Below, piece by piece: positions 1-10,158 of a stretch of DNA of 64,000 nt (position 1 is the stretch's first letter; each line of letters starts with the position of its first letter). The stretch is from Crocinitomicaceae bacterium (GTDB lineage Bacteria; Bacteroidota; Bacteroidia; Flavobacteriales_D; Crocinitomicaceae): the NCBI GenBank assembly GCA_029251865.1, contig JAQXCN010000060.1, positions 1 to 64,000 on the forward strand, in the 5' to 3' direction. Below the pieces are notes generated by a model. The model was not told the DNA's origin. It did not search any database and saw nothing but the letters and a program-made list of their open reading frames with translations. The position numbers and the translations under genes are program-made.

Positions 1-1556
<1,556 letters not shown>

Positions 1557-1582
1557 AACTAATTTCTATATTCAATAAGCAC

Positions 1583-1610
1583 AAAAAAAGGCTGATGAAT
1601 CAGCCTTTCT
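1583..1610 (-). terminator. Intrinsic terminator after glutamine synthetase
   Basis: A perfect 10-bp inverted repeat, AAAGGCTGAT and ATCAGCCTTT, lies 23 bases past the glutamine synthetase stop codon. Read on the minus strand it is followed directly by a run of T residues, the usual layout of a factor-independent terminator. It separates the glutamine synthetase transcript from the downstream acyltransferase gene. Confidence 0.85.
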
Positions 1611-1632
1611 AAATACTTAAGAAAGAGATTCA

Positions 1633-2637
1633 TTAAGCTCCCTTAACCGTTTCTATTATTCTTGCAGCAATCTTATAAGGATCTCCATTTGAAGCTGGCC
1701 GTCTATCTTCTAGCCAACCTTTCCACCCATTTTCAACAACCATTATTGGTATACGGATGGATGCACCTCTATCAGAAACACCATAACTAAAATCGTGTAT
1801 AGAGGCTGTTTCATGAAGTCCTGTTAATCGCTGTTCATTGTATGCACCGTAAACTTTAATATGCTCTTTTGTAACCGGTCTAAAAGCTTCACATATTTGT
1901 TCATAGACTTCTTTTGAACCACATGTTCGTAACGTCGTGTTTGAGAAGTTCGCATGCATTCCTGAGCCATTCCAATCCCCTTTAACAGGTTTTGGGTGGT
2001 ATTCAATATAGTATCCAAATTTTTCAGTCAAACGGTCTAATAAGTAACGTGCAATCCATATTTCATCACCTGCCTTCTTTGCTCCTTTAGCAAAGAGTTG
2101 AAATTCCCACTGTCCACTAGCAACCTCCTGATTAATTCCTTCAAAGGTTAAACCAGCATCTAAACACATGTCAGCATGTTCTTCAACGAAATCTCTTCCA
2201 TGCGTATTTCTTCCACCAACTGAACAGTAATAAAGACCCTGCGGGCCAGGATAACCTCCCAGTGGAAAGCCAAGAGGTAGTTGCGTATTTCGGTCCATAA
2301 TGAAATATTCTTGTTCAAAACCAAACCAAAAGTCATTATCGTCATCGTCAATAGTCGCTCGCCCATTAGAATCATGACTAGAACCATCAGAATTTAAAAC
2401 TTCAGTCATTACCAAAAAACCATTCTTACGGTCAGGATCAGGATAAATGGCAACAGGTTTTAATAAACAGTCAGATGCTCCACCCACAGCTTGTTTAGTG
2501 GAACTTCCATCAAAAGACCACATTGGACAATCTTCAAGCTTTCCACTAAAGTTTTCTAAAACCTTAGTTTTACTTCGCATGTTTTGGGTCGGGACATATC
2601 CATCAAGCCAGATATACTCTAATTTACTCTTACTCAT
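1633..2637 (-). CDS. Glutamine synthetase, small GSII-like (eukaryote-type) form
   Basis: A 334-residue enzyme that condenses glutamate and ammonia into glutamine using ATP. It begins with a beta-grasp segment (LEYIWLDGYVPTQNMRSKTK), then WSFDGSSTKQAVGG, and ends with the catalytic-domain segments YHPKPVKGDWNGSGMHANFS and GASIRIP. The length and the DGSST and GDWNGSG motifs match the GSII group (about 330-370 residues) rather than the roughly 470-residue GlnA or 730-residue GlnN forms. It stands alone: no GlnB or ammonium transporter gene is adjacent. A strong terminator follows it and a -7 promoter box lies about 90 bases upstream. Confidence 0.93.
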   Translation of the reverse strand: MSKSKLEYIWLDGYVPTQNMRSKTKVLENFSGKLEDCPMWSFDGSSTKQAVGGASDCLLKPVAIYPDPDRKNGFLVMTEVLNSDGSSHDSNGRATIDDDDNDFWFGFEQEYFIMDRNTQLPLGFPLGGYPGPQGLYYCSVGGRNTHGRDFVEEHADMCLDAGLTFEGINQEVASGQWEFQLFAKGAKKAGDEIWIARYLLDRLTEKFGYYIEYHPKPVKGDWNGSGMHANFSNTTLRTCGSKEVYEQICEAFRPVTKEHIKVYGAYNEQRLTGLHETASIHDFSYGVSDRGASIRIPIMVVENGWKGWLEDRRPASNGDPYKIAARIIETVKGA

Positions 2638-2725
2638 ATTCGTAACGATTTATAATTTATTTAACTCGCAATTAAGCCTCTAAAACTGACCCAAACATTT
2701 TTGGTCTCTTTCTAAGAAACATTTA

Positions 2726-2733
2726 CAAATATA
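2726..2733 (-). promoter_or_regulatory. Candidate -7 promoter box for glutamine synthetase
   Basis: The minus strand reads TATATTTG, an exact match to the Bacteroidota -7 consensus TAnnTTTG. It sits 89 bases upstream of the ATG, implying an untranslated leader of about 80 bases. I did not find a clean TTG at the expected -33 distance, so the call rests on one box and on position. Confidence 0.45.
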
Positions 2734-2843
2734 AAAGTTATACTTGCCATGAAATCCCTAAAAACACCCCTTTTTTCAACAAAAGTACTTACTTTTTCAC
2801 ATTCGTAACATTTTACTTACTTGACATTCCAAAAAAATAAAAA

Positions 2844-3476
2844 TTGACGATTAAAGAACTTAAAGGAAAAATGAAAAAAAAACTGCCCGGTAGAGCGGCA
2901 CACCGCGCATTTTCTCCCTTAAGAAACTATCAAATGGATACAACAAACTTTAAGAAGGCAGCAGTTGCATTGCACCTTTTGATTCGAGAAAAAGAAATGC
3001 GTTTACTTCTTATTAAAAGAACTGCTTATAATGGTGTGCACAGCAGACAAATTGCCTTCCCCGGGGGGAAATATGATCCGGGTGACTTAGATTTAGAATA
3101 TACAGCAAGAAGAGAAAGTTTAGAGGAAGTTGGTATGCCAATGAATCAAGGAGAATTTATAGGGGAATTAAGTCAGGTACTCATTCCCGTTTCATCATTT
3201 AGCGTTACACCATTTGTTTTTGTTCACAAGGAATATCCCCAATTCGTAAAAGAAGATCGAGAAGTTCAAGAGGTATTAGATTGCAATCTCAATGAATTAG
3301 ATACGTTTAAATTCAAAACATTCCAGAATGTAAGGGCTCGAAAGGGAACGATAATTAATGGGGTTCCGGGCATCGACTATGAAGGTCACTTTATTTGGGG
3401 AGCCACGGCCTTAATTCTTCATGAATTCAATACAATTTTGAAAATGATATCAATCAAAAAGAGGAACAAACCTTAA
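2844..3476 (+). CDS. Nudix hydrolase, CoA pyrophosphatase-like (NudL type)
   Basis: A 210-residue Nudix hydrolase. The Nudix box is recognisable in FPGGKYDPGD followed by ARRESLEEVGM at about residues 75-98. The upstream stretch LLLIKRTAYNGVHSRQIAFPGG matches the extra signature of CoA pyrophosphatases, which split CoA into phosphopantetheine and adenosine 3',5'-bisphosphate. The ORF begins at a TTG (2844); an ATG at 2871 is the alternative. I keep the TTG because IKELKGKMKKKLPGRAAHRAFSP resembles the N-terminus of homologues (a helix, then a PG..AH motif). The substrate is inferred from family membership. Confidence 0.88.
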   Translation: MTIKELKGKMKKKLPGRAAHRAFSPLRNYQMDTTNFKKAAVALHLLIREKEMRLLLIKRTAYNGVHSRQIAFPGGKYDPGDLDLEYTARRESLEEVGMPMNQGEFIGELSQVLIPVSSFSVTPFVFVHKEYPQFVKEDREVQEVLDCNLNELDTFKFKTFQNVRARKGTIINGVPGIDYEGHFIWGATALILHEFNTILKMISIKKRNKP

Positions 3477-3489
3477 CTTGTTCCTCTTT
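3458..3489 (-). terminator. Hairpin terminator shared by the Nudix gene and the mnmD operon
   Basis: A perfect 12-bp stem, AAAGAGGAACAA and TTGTTCCTCTTT, encloses an 8-base loop that contains the stop codon of the Nudix gene. On the minus strand the stem is followed by TTTTT, so it best fits termination of the mnmD/O-methyltransferase transcript. The hairpin could also act for the plus-strand Nudix transcript, although the T-run on that side is shorter. Confidence 0.75.
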
Positions 3490-3591
3490 CTGCTAAACCA
3501 TGCTAAACTATAAAACTCAAAGTTACAAGAACTGCAACTTTGCCGCAAAGATAACACTTGTTTTTAATTCCTTTACACTTTTTTTAAAAAC

Positions 3592-4257
3592 TTATTTATT
3601 TTTTATTGCTTTAACCATCTCTCTCTTTCCTGGAGGACCAGGCATGCTAAAAACTTTAAAGCCAACTTTTTTTAAATCTCTTTTAAATTGACCTTGAGCA
3701 CAATATGTCACGAGAAAACCATTGCTTTGAAGACAATCATACATTTTTTTCATAATTGAATCTGACCACATTTCCTGTTGAACCCGAGGGCCAAAAGCGT
3801 CAAAATAAATAAGATTAAACTTTTTTTCAAATTCACATTTTTCGATTTTCTGTTCAAGTTTTGTTAAAGTAAAAGTTTTGGAGATTTTTTGTTCTTTACC
3901 CCATCGATCGTGAATTATTCTTTCATAATAGGCCTCTGCATTATCATTTTCAATTAAGGATGGATAATTCAATTCACCAAGTAAATCAGTAGCGACGGGA
4001 TATGCTTCAACACCAATATAGTTTATCTCACGCCGCGATTTATCTGACGCGCAAGCTGTAAGTAATGCATTTAAACCCGTTCCAAATCCCACCTCTAATA
4101 TTCTAACGCTTTGAGAATTAATAGCCTCAATTCCGTTCTTTATAAATACATGATTCGCCTCTTGAAGCGCTCCATGGTACGAATGGTAATGTTCATCTAA
4201 ATCAGGAACATATAATGTTAGAGAACTATCACCTGTTTTTTTTAATTCTAACGCCAT
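3592..4257 (-). CDS. mnmD: tRNA (5-methylaminomethyl-2-thiouridine)(34)-methyltransferase MnmD
   Basis: A 221-residue SAM-dependent methyltransferase equal to the N-terminal half of MnmC (DUF752). It would methylate the nm5 group of the tRNA wobble uridine to finish mnm5s2U. Motifs include YHSYHGALQEANHVFIKNG near residues 26-44, the SAM-binding ILEVGFGTGLNALL, the acidic IYFDAFGP, and a C-terminal MPGPPGKREMVKA that is very typical of the family. The FAD oxidase half found in the fused E. coli MnmC is absent, as in many Bacteroidota and Gram-positives. It lies two bases after the O-methyltransferase gene, so the two are probably co-transcribed. Confidence 0.92.
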   Translation of the reverse strand: MALELKKTGDSSLTLYVPDLDEHYHSYHGALQEANHVFIKNGIEAINSQSVRILEVGFGTGLNALLTACASDKSRREINYIGVEAYPVATDLLGELNYPSLIENDNAEAYYERIIHDRWGKEQKISKTFTLTKLEQKIEKCEFEKKFNLIYFDAFGPRVQQEMWSDSIMKKMYDCLQSNGFLVTYCAQGQFKRDLKKVGFKVFSMPGPPGKREMVKAIKNK

Positions 4258-4259
4258 GT

Positions 4260-4898
4260 TTATTTCTTTCTTACCACTGTTAATCCATCTCGTATAGGTA
4301 GTAGAATAACTTCGACCGAATTATCACGCAATAGTGCTTTGTTAAACCTCCGCAATGCAATAGTATCTTTATCTGAGGCAGAGGCATCTATAACCTTACC
4401 GGACCATAAAACATTATCAGCAAGAATATAACCACCTGATTTGACTTTAGGTAAAATGAGTTCATAATACTCTAAATAATTCTCTTTATCAGCATCAATA
4501 AAAACCATATCCCAAGATTCGTTGATTTGGGGAATGAGTTTTATTGCATCTCCGCTCCGCATTTCTAATTTAGCGCCAAAGCTCGATTCAGAAAAATAAC
4601 CATTTACCCGATCAATCAGCTCAACATTTTTATCTATTGTAATCAATTTCCCATTCACAGATAATCCTTCGGCCAAACAAAGAGCAGAATACCCTGTATA
4701 TGTTCCAATTTCAAGAATGGTATCGGGTTGAATCATTTTAGCGAACATACTTAAAAGTCGACCTTGAAGGTGACCACTTAACATTCTAGGCTGCAGAACC
4801 TCTAGAAAGGTATCACGGGTTATTTTCTTGAGAAGTAAATTTTCAGGACTGGTATGCGCTTCAGCATACTCCTCAATTTCCTTTTGAATAAAATTCAT
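4260..4898 (-). CDS. Class I SAM-dependent O-methyltransferase (catechol/caffeoyl-CoA OMT family)
   Basis: A small O-methyltransferase. The ORF track extends to 4973, but I choose the internal ATG at 4898 (MNFIQKEIEEYAEAHTSPE), giving 212 residues, because homologues begin with this helix and the extra 25 residues look unrelated. The SAM site is ILEIGTYTGYSALCLAEG. The metal/substrate-binding stretch is MVFIDADKENYLEYYE, followed by GGYILADNVLWSGKV, matching the cation-dependent OMT family. The substrate is unknown. It is the first gene of a two-gene unit with mnmD. Confidence 0.88.
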   Translation of the reverse strand: MNFIQKEIEEYAEAHTSPENLLLKKITRDTFLEVLQPRMLSGHLQGRLLSMFAKMIQPDTILEIGTYTGYSALCLAEGLSVNGKLITIDKNVELIDRVNGYFSESSFGAKLEMRSGDAIKLIPQINESWDMVFIDADKENYLEYYELILPKVKSGGYILADNVLWSGKVIDASASDKDTIALRRFNKALLRDNSVEVILLPIRDGLTVVRKK

Positions 4899-5016
4899 AG
4901 TATTCTTTTCATCAAAGATAATCCTTTGGCCTAAGCTTTCAGATGAACATCTAAAACAAAGAATGGAAATCAATAACTACGATACTAATAAGCGTGAAGG
5001 ATTGAAAGATAAATTC

Positions 5017-5024
5017 TAACTTTA
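5017..5024 (+). promoter_or_regulatory. Candidate -7-like box upstream of alaS
   Basis: TAACTTTA matches the TAnnTTTG consensus except in the last base and is followed by CAC. Nearly the same string (TAACTTTACAC) occurs upstream of the upxY-like gene, and TAAATTTACAC upstream of mazG. It sits 19 bases before the alaS ATG. No correctly spaced TTG was found, so this is a weak call. Confidence 0.35.
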
Positions 5025-5042
5025 CACACGATAATTTGAATT

Positions 5043-7655
5043 ATGACAGTAGCAGAAATACGTAACACATTTATTGATTTTTTTAAAAGCAAAGGACATG
5101 AAATTGTCCCTTCTGCCCCTATGGTAGTCAAGAATGATCCAACGCTTATGTTTATTAATGCGGGAATGAATCAGTTCAAAGATTACTTTTTAGGTAACAC
5201 TGTTCCAAAAAACCGCAAGGTGGTTAACAGTCAAAAGTGCTTAAGGGTATCCGGAAAGCATAATGACCTTGACGAGGTTGGTGTGGACACCTATCATCAT
5301 ACCATGTTTGAAATGCTGGGAAACTGGTCGTTCGGAGACTACTTTAAAGAAGACGCCATTTCCATGGCGTGGGAGCTACTTACGAAAGTTTACAAATTGC
5401 CAGAGGACAGACTCTATGTAACCGTATTTGAGGGAGATACATCCGACAAATTGGCTATTGATCAGGAATCAATAGAAATTTGGAAAAAATACATTAATGA
5501 AAATAGAATAATCCCAGCTTCTAAAAAAGATAATTTTTGGGAAATGGGAGATATTGGTCCATGTGGACCATGTACAGAAATTCATATTGACCTCAGAAGT
5601 GATATTGAAAGGGAGAAAACGGATGGGAAATCATTGGTTAATGAGGACCACCCCCAAGTTATAGAAATATGGAACGTCGTTTTTATTCAGTTTGATAGAA
5701 AAGCTAACAAATCACTCACAAACCTTCCTGAGACACATGTTGACACTGGGATGGGATTGGAAAGACTTGCAATGGCCTTACAGGGTAAACAATCCAATTA
5801 TGATATTGATTTGTTCCAGGCAATAATAGGAAAGTTAGAAAAAATCTCATCCATTAAATACGGTAAAAATGAAGAGACAGATATTGCGCTAAGAGTTATT
5901 GCAGATCACCTCAGGGCTATTTCATTTTCCATTTCAGACGGTCAACTGCCCTCAAATACGGGTGCTGGATATGTGATTCGAAGAATTTTGAGACGTGCAA
6001 TTCGATACGCATACCAAACCTTAGATTTAAAAGAACCATTTATGGGTGCATTAATCCCAATTCTAATTGAACAAATGGGCACTACTTATCCAGAATTAAA
6101 AACTCAAGAGCATGTAATTATAAAAGTAATCACCGAAGAAGAGTCGAGCTTTTACAGAACCTTAGCACAAGGTATTAAACGTATCAATCAGCTCATCTCT
6201 AAATGTAAAACGGAGAATAAAAGGCTCCTCGATGGAAAGTCCGTATTTGAACTTTACGATACATATGGATTCCCACTTGATTTGACATCCTTAATTGCAA
6301 GAGAGCAGAATCTTTCTATTGATGAAAAAAGTTTTAGGACAAATTTAGAAGAACAAAAAAACAGATCTAGAAAAGCAACAAGTATAGCCGTTCAAGACTG
6401 GATTACCATAACAGATGAATTATCGAATGGCTTTAATGGTTATGATGTACTTGATGCTGATGTTGTAATTTCGAAATACCGCGAGGTGAAGCAAAAGGGG
6501 AAGGTATTCTATCAACTTGTCCTTAATACCACTCCTTTTTATCCTGAAGGTGGCGGACAAGTTGGAGACCAAGGTGTATTGCTTAAAGATGAAGACAAAA
6601 TCATAATTTTTGATACTAAAAAAGAGAACAATCTAGTTGTTCACTTCACCAAAGAACTACCAAAGGAACTGAATGGTATCTTCCATGCAAGCGTAAATCA
6701 ATCTAAAAGATTTAATGCTGCAAAAAACCACTCAGCAACCCATCTCTTACATCATGCACTGAAGAGTGTTTTAGGTGATCATGTTGAACAAAAAGGTTCT
6801 TTAGTACAACCTAATGCGTTACGATTTGACTTTTCGCACTTCAGCAAAGTAAGTGATAAAGAATTGGCACAAATAGAAACATTAGTTCTTAAAGAAATTG
6901 AAGATAATTACAAACTTGAAGAGTATAGAAACATACCTATACAGGAGGCAAAATCAATGGGTGCAACTGCCCTCTTCGGAGAAAAATATGGTGAGGAGGT
7001 TAGGGTAATTAAATTTAATGATTCCTTAGAGCTTTGTGGAGGGACACACATTTCCTCAACCAACGAAATTGGAATGTTTACAATCATATCAGAATCTGCT
7101 GTCGCCTCTGGAATTCGAAGAATAGAGGCTATTTGTGGCGATGCAGCAGACCGCTATTTTCGAGACCGTAGTCTAAAATATGAGGCAGCCTCTACCCTAC
7201 TTAAAAAGCCAAAAAATTTAGAACAATCTATTCAAGATTTAGTAGACAAAAACCAAATACTTAATAAAAAAATAGAGTCCTTTCAGAAGGATCTATCCAA
7301 GAGAATTAAGGCTGATTTAAAAAATAAAATCACCGCAATCCATGGGGTTAATTTCTTAGGAGCTAGTGTTGAGCTTACGTCTTCAAGTGTAAAAGACATC
7401 CTTTTTCAACTGAAGTCCGAGCAGTCTAATTTTGTAGGAATAATAGGCAACATAGAAGACTCCAAATGTGGAATGCATGTTATTATTTCCGAAAATCTTG
7501 TGACTGAAAAAGATTGGAATGCCTCTGCATGGATTAAAGAAATAAGTAATATTATTCAAGGTGGTGGTGGTGGTCAGGCATTCTATGCTTCCGCAGGAGG
7601 GAAAAATTCAAATGGTATCCCACAAGCCATCAATGAATTGAAAAAGAAGCTTTAG
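5043..7655 (+). CDS. alaS: Alanine--tRNA ligase
   Basis: An 870-residue class II aminoacyl-tRNA synthetase, a normal length for AlaRS. The N-terminal catalytic domain contains FINAGMNQFKDYFLG (motif 1 region), NFWEMGDIGPCGPCTE and DTGMGLERLA (motif 3). The editing domain has the zinc-binding HSATHLLHHAL near residue 565 and CGGTH near residue 665, which remove mischarged serine and glycine. A coiled coil and a DHHA1-like domain (GGGGGQAFYASAGGK) complete the C-terminus. The protein appears intact. Its last four bases overlap the convergent flippase gene, leaving no room for a terminator between them. Confidence 0.98.
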   Translation: MTVAEIRNTFIDFFKSKGHEIVPSAPMVVKNDPTLMFINAGMNQFKDYFLGNTVPKNRKVVNSQKCLRVSGKHNDLDEVGVDTYHHTMFEMLGNWSFGDYFKEDAISMAWELLTKVYKLPEDRLYVTVFEGDTSDKLAIDQESIEIWKKYINENRIIPASKKDNFWEMGDIGPCGPCTEIHIDLRSDIEREKTDGKSLVNEDHPQVIEIWNVVFIQFDRKANKSLTNLPETHVDTGMGLERLAMALQGKQSNYDIDLFQAIIGKLEKISSIKYGKNEETDIALRVIADHLRAISFSISDGQLPSNTGAGYVIRRILRRAIRYAYQTLDLKEPFMGALIPILIEQMGTTYPELKTQEHVIIKVITEEESSFYRTLAQGIKRINQLISKCKTENKRLLDGKSVFELYDTYGFPLDLTSLIAREQNLSIDEKSFRTNLEEQKNRSRKATSIAVQDWITITDELSNGFNGYDVLDADVVISKYREVKQKGKVFYQLVLNTTPFYPEGGGQVGDQGVLLKDEDKIIIFDTKKENNLVVHFTKELPKELNGIFHASVNQSKRFNAAKNHSATHLLHHALKSVLGDHVEQKGSLVQPNALRFDFSHFSKVSDKELAQIETLVLKEIEDNYKLEEYRNIPIQEAKSMGATALFGEKYGEEVRVIKFNDSLELCGGTHISSTNEIGMFTIISESAVASGIRRIEAICGDAADRYFRDRSLKYEAASTLLKKPKNLEQSIQDLVDKNQILNKKIESFQKDLSKRIKADLKNKITAIHGVNFLGASVELTSSSVKDILFQLKSEQSNFVGIIGNIEDSKCGMHVIISENLVTEKDWNASAWIKEISNIIQGGGGGQAFYASAGGKNSNGIPQAINELKKKL

Positions 7656-9145
7656 TTTCTTAAATTTTTAATGACATGCCTCACTCCATTACGAAGATAG
7701 TTCCGGAGCTCAGGCTCAAGATTGAATAATAAGATAGCACCGAAGTAAATAAGTATCGTTAAAGAAGTTGTTATTGCAGCATTCAACCAAGTAATCTCAA
7801 ACAATTCAGGTGTGATTTTAATCAAATAAAAACATATTACACCTACACCAATTACAAGAACTTGTTGGAATTTAAAAGGATGTAAATTGTAGGTGAAGAA
7901 CACAAAAATGATTCTACCTAAATTATATACTATAAGGGCAATGGCTGTAGATATTGCTGCACCCTCAATACCATAAAGAGGTATTAAATAAAGGTTTAAT
8001 ACATAGACGATAACGATGAGATTTAAAGTGAAGATTAAATCATATCGGTACTTCTTAGAAGTATTAAAAATTGCCCCATTTAAACCAAAATACATATCAA
8101 GAAGTCGCCCCATCATTAAAAAAAAGAATACCCAAATACCATCACTAAACTCAGGTTTTAGCAATGAAAACAAAAAATCTATATTCACCCAAACAATAAG
8201 AAATAAACCCAATCCCAAAACAAGTGAAACAGAACTCACCTGAGTATATAAAAGTTTCATCTTCAGCATGTCTCTTGTCTTCCAATATTCTGCTACGAGA
8301 GGCGCGCTAACCCTAATGAGCGCTTTGTAAGGAACTTGTAGAGCACTTGTCAGGAAGATCACGGTTGTATATACACCTGTTGCCCGCAGTCCTATATACT
8401 GAGCAACCATAATGACATCAAGTGAATTCACAAGCACACCACCTAAAGAATTTATATAGTTAAAACCGGAATAATTAAATAAAATCTTTTGGAAACGCTT
8501 AGAAATCTGAATGTGTTTTGGATGTATGTAGAACTCTTTTATTCGAATCAAATATCCAATCAAAATTAATGGTGGAAGAAAAAATAGTAAACTGTGACCG
8601 GCAACAAAGGAATCAAAACCTATCTGGCCATTCCAAAACAAAAATAACAATAGCGTTACGGCCAGTCGAAGCACAATATCAAGAGCAAAAACCGATATAA
8701 TATTCTTAAATAAGGCACGTAAATAGACCTCAAAAACCAAGTACATCAAGTAACCGAGTCCCAGTGGAATAACCCAATAATAATACTGAAGGAAAAGAGG
8801 GGATTTTTCTATATAAATCGATTCAATACTTGATCTAAAAACTAAAAAAAGAGCAGTCACCAATAAAGCTCCAAGACTTACTATAAATAGCATGAAAGCA
8901 AGAAAACCATGATGTGCCTTGTCTTTATTTTTGAAAAAAGGAAAGAATTTCCAAATACTATATAATGAACCAAGATTTGAAAATTGAGCAAATAAAACTC
9001 CAAGTGAAAATATAAGATTTACGACGCCAATCTGTTCAGTAGAGAATATTAAAAGAAAAAGTAGCCCCTTATTAACATAACCAAGCACAAGCCCAAATGA
9101 GGAAATCAATGTAGTTCGTAATGCATCTTTTTGGACAAGTCCCAT
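7652..9145 (-). CDS. Oligosaccharide flippase family protein (MOP superfamily, Wzx-like)
   Basis: A 497-residue polytopic inner-membrane protein with about 14 hydrophobic segments spread over its whole length, for example FGLVLGYVNKGLLFLLIF near the start and TTSLTILIYFGAILLF near the end. Length, topology and an N-terminus ending just before the first helix fit the MOP flippase superfamily, which moves lipid-linked glycans across the membrane. The start is ATG 9145. It is divergent from a GT2 gene, with the YfhO gene beyond, so a role in a second glycan pathway is likely. It is distinct from the flippase inside the main locus (24140-25594). Confidence 0.85.
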   Translation of the reverse strand: MGLVQKDALRTTLISSFGLVLGYVNKGLLFLLIFSTEQIGVVNLIFSLGVLFAQFSNLGSLYSIWKFFPFFKNKDKAHHGFLAFMLFIVSLGALLVTALFLVFRSSIESIYIEKSPLFLQYYYWVIPLGLGYLMYLVFEVYLRALFKNIISVFALDIVLRLAVTLLLFLFWNGQIGFDSFVAGHSLLFFLPPLILIGYLIRIKEFYIHPKHIQISKRFQKILFNYSGFNYINSLGGVLVNSLDVIMVAQYIGLRATGVYTTVIFLTSALQVPYKALIRVSAPLVAEYWKTRDMLKMKLLYTQVSSVSLVLGLGLFLIVWVNIDFLFSLLKPEFSDGIWVFFFLMMGRLLDMYFGLNGAIFNTSKKYRYDLIFTLNLIVIVYVLNLYLIPLYGIEGAAISTAIALIVYNLGRIIFVFFTYNLHPFKFQQVLVIGVGVICFYLIKITPELFEITWLNAAITTSLTILIYFGAILLFNLEPELRNYLRNGVRHVIKNLRN

Positions 9146-9177
9146 TCGTTATGTCAATATTACAATTGTTATAAGGT

Positions 9178-9185
9178 CAAATGTA
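9178..9185 (-). promoter_or_regulatory. Candidate -7 box for the flippase gene
   Basis: TACATTTG on the minus strand is an exact TAnnTTTG match, 33 bases upstream of the flippase ATG, in the 94-base gap between divergent genes. No well-spaced TTG -33 element was found, so confidence is low. Confidence 0.35.
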
Positions 9186-9239
9186 CAAAGAAATTATACT
9201 AATTTAGACGCGTTTTATAGGATCAACACAACTTAAAAA

Positions 9240-10136
9240 ATGGTTTCAATCGTAATATGCACGTACAATAGACAGGAATACCTCCCTAAATGCCTTGGAC
9301 ATTTAAAAGCTCAAAATTGTGACCCTAAGGCCTATGAAATCGTACTTATAAATAATAATTCTACAGATTCTACAGACGCCATCTGTAATGATTTTATTGC
9401 GGCAAACTCAAGCCTAAACGTGAGTTACTATATTGAATCCAACCCAGGTCTTTCTTTTGCAAGAAACCGCGGTATAAACGAGGCTAAGGGTGATATTATT
9501 TGCTTTATCGATGACGACGGGTTTGCGATTCCGGAATATGTAAATATTATTTCTGATTACTCAAAAAAAATGGAGTTTAGCAACTATATGGCCTTTGGAG
9601 GAAAGGTAATTCCCTGCTATAATGAAGGCATGTCACCAAAATGGATTTCTCCTTACATCAGCGGTTTAGTTTCAGAGGTAGACTTGGGTAAAAAAGTAAA
9701 AACGTTTGCAAAGAAATATCCGGCAGGATGCAATATGATTTTCAGAAAAGAGTTTTTTGAAAAACATGGCGGTTTCAATACAGATTTGCATACACGCGGA
9801 GATGATAAATTCATTTTTCTTAAACTCAAAGAATCAGGTCATAAGATACTTTACATCCCCGAACTTGAAGTATCTCATTTTATAGACGATTACAGGTTGG
9901 AAAAATCCTTCATCATAAGGCTCTCTAAAGTCATTGGTCAAAGTGAATGTATCCGACTCAAAAATCACAAGCTAATTTCAAGACTGCAAAAACAAATTGA
10001 ATATCTAGTTAAACTAAAAATTGCACTTGGATTGGGCCTGTTATACCTAATTAAAGGTCAATCATTGAAAGCACAATACCTTGTCCTTGTGCGGTGGTAC
10101 GTATTGAAGGGTTACTATATCTCCGAAAAGTTATAA
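9240..10136 (+). CDS. Glycosyltransferase family 2
   Basis: A 298-residue GT-A fold glycosyltransferase. It opens with MVSIVICTYNRQEYLPKCL, the usual GT2 nucleotide-sugar-binding strand. The metal-binding DDD motif is in IICFIDDDGFAIPEY near residues 90-104, and RGDDKFIFLKLKESG near residue 195 matches the acceptor-side ED/DD block. A hydrophobic stretch near the C-terminus (ALGLGLLYLIKG) may lie at the membrane. Donor and acceptor sugars cannot be predicted. It is followed after 22 bases by a possible second glycosyltransferase and sits opposite a flippase. Confidence 0.92.
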   Translation: MVSIVICTYNRQEYLPKCLGHLKAQNCDPKAYEIVLINNNSTDSTDAICNDFIAANSSLNVSYYIESNPGLSFARNRGINEAKGDIICFIDDDGFAIPEYVNIISDYSKKMEFSNYMAFGGKVIPCYNEGMSPKWISPYISGLVSEVDLGKKVKTFAKKYPAGCNMIFRKEFFEKHGGFNTDLHTRGDDKFIFLKLKESGHKILYIPELEVSHFIDDYRLEKSFIIRLSKVIGQSECIRLKNHKLISRLQKQIEYLVKLKIALGLGLLYLIKGQSLKAQYLVLVRWYVLKGYYISEKL

Positions 10137-10158
10137 CTTTAATTCTCTAAGATATCAA

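Noticed and set aside
3517-3557. Hairpin and TATCTTTG box in the gap between the Nudix gene and mnmD
   Set aside because: A 7-bp CAAAGTT/AACTTTG stem with a long loop and a minus-strand -7-like box are present, but no gene would be driven by it, so it is probably chance.
3500-3691. 63-residue plus-strand ORF
   Set aside because: Most of it is antisense to the well-supported mnmD gene, and the rest is AT-rich low-complexity sequence.
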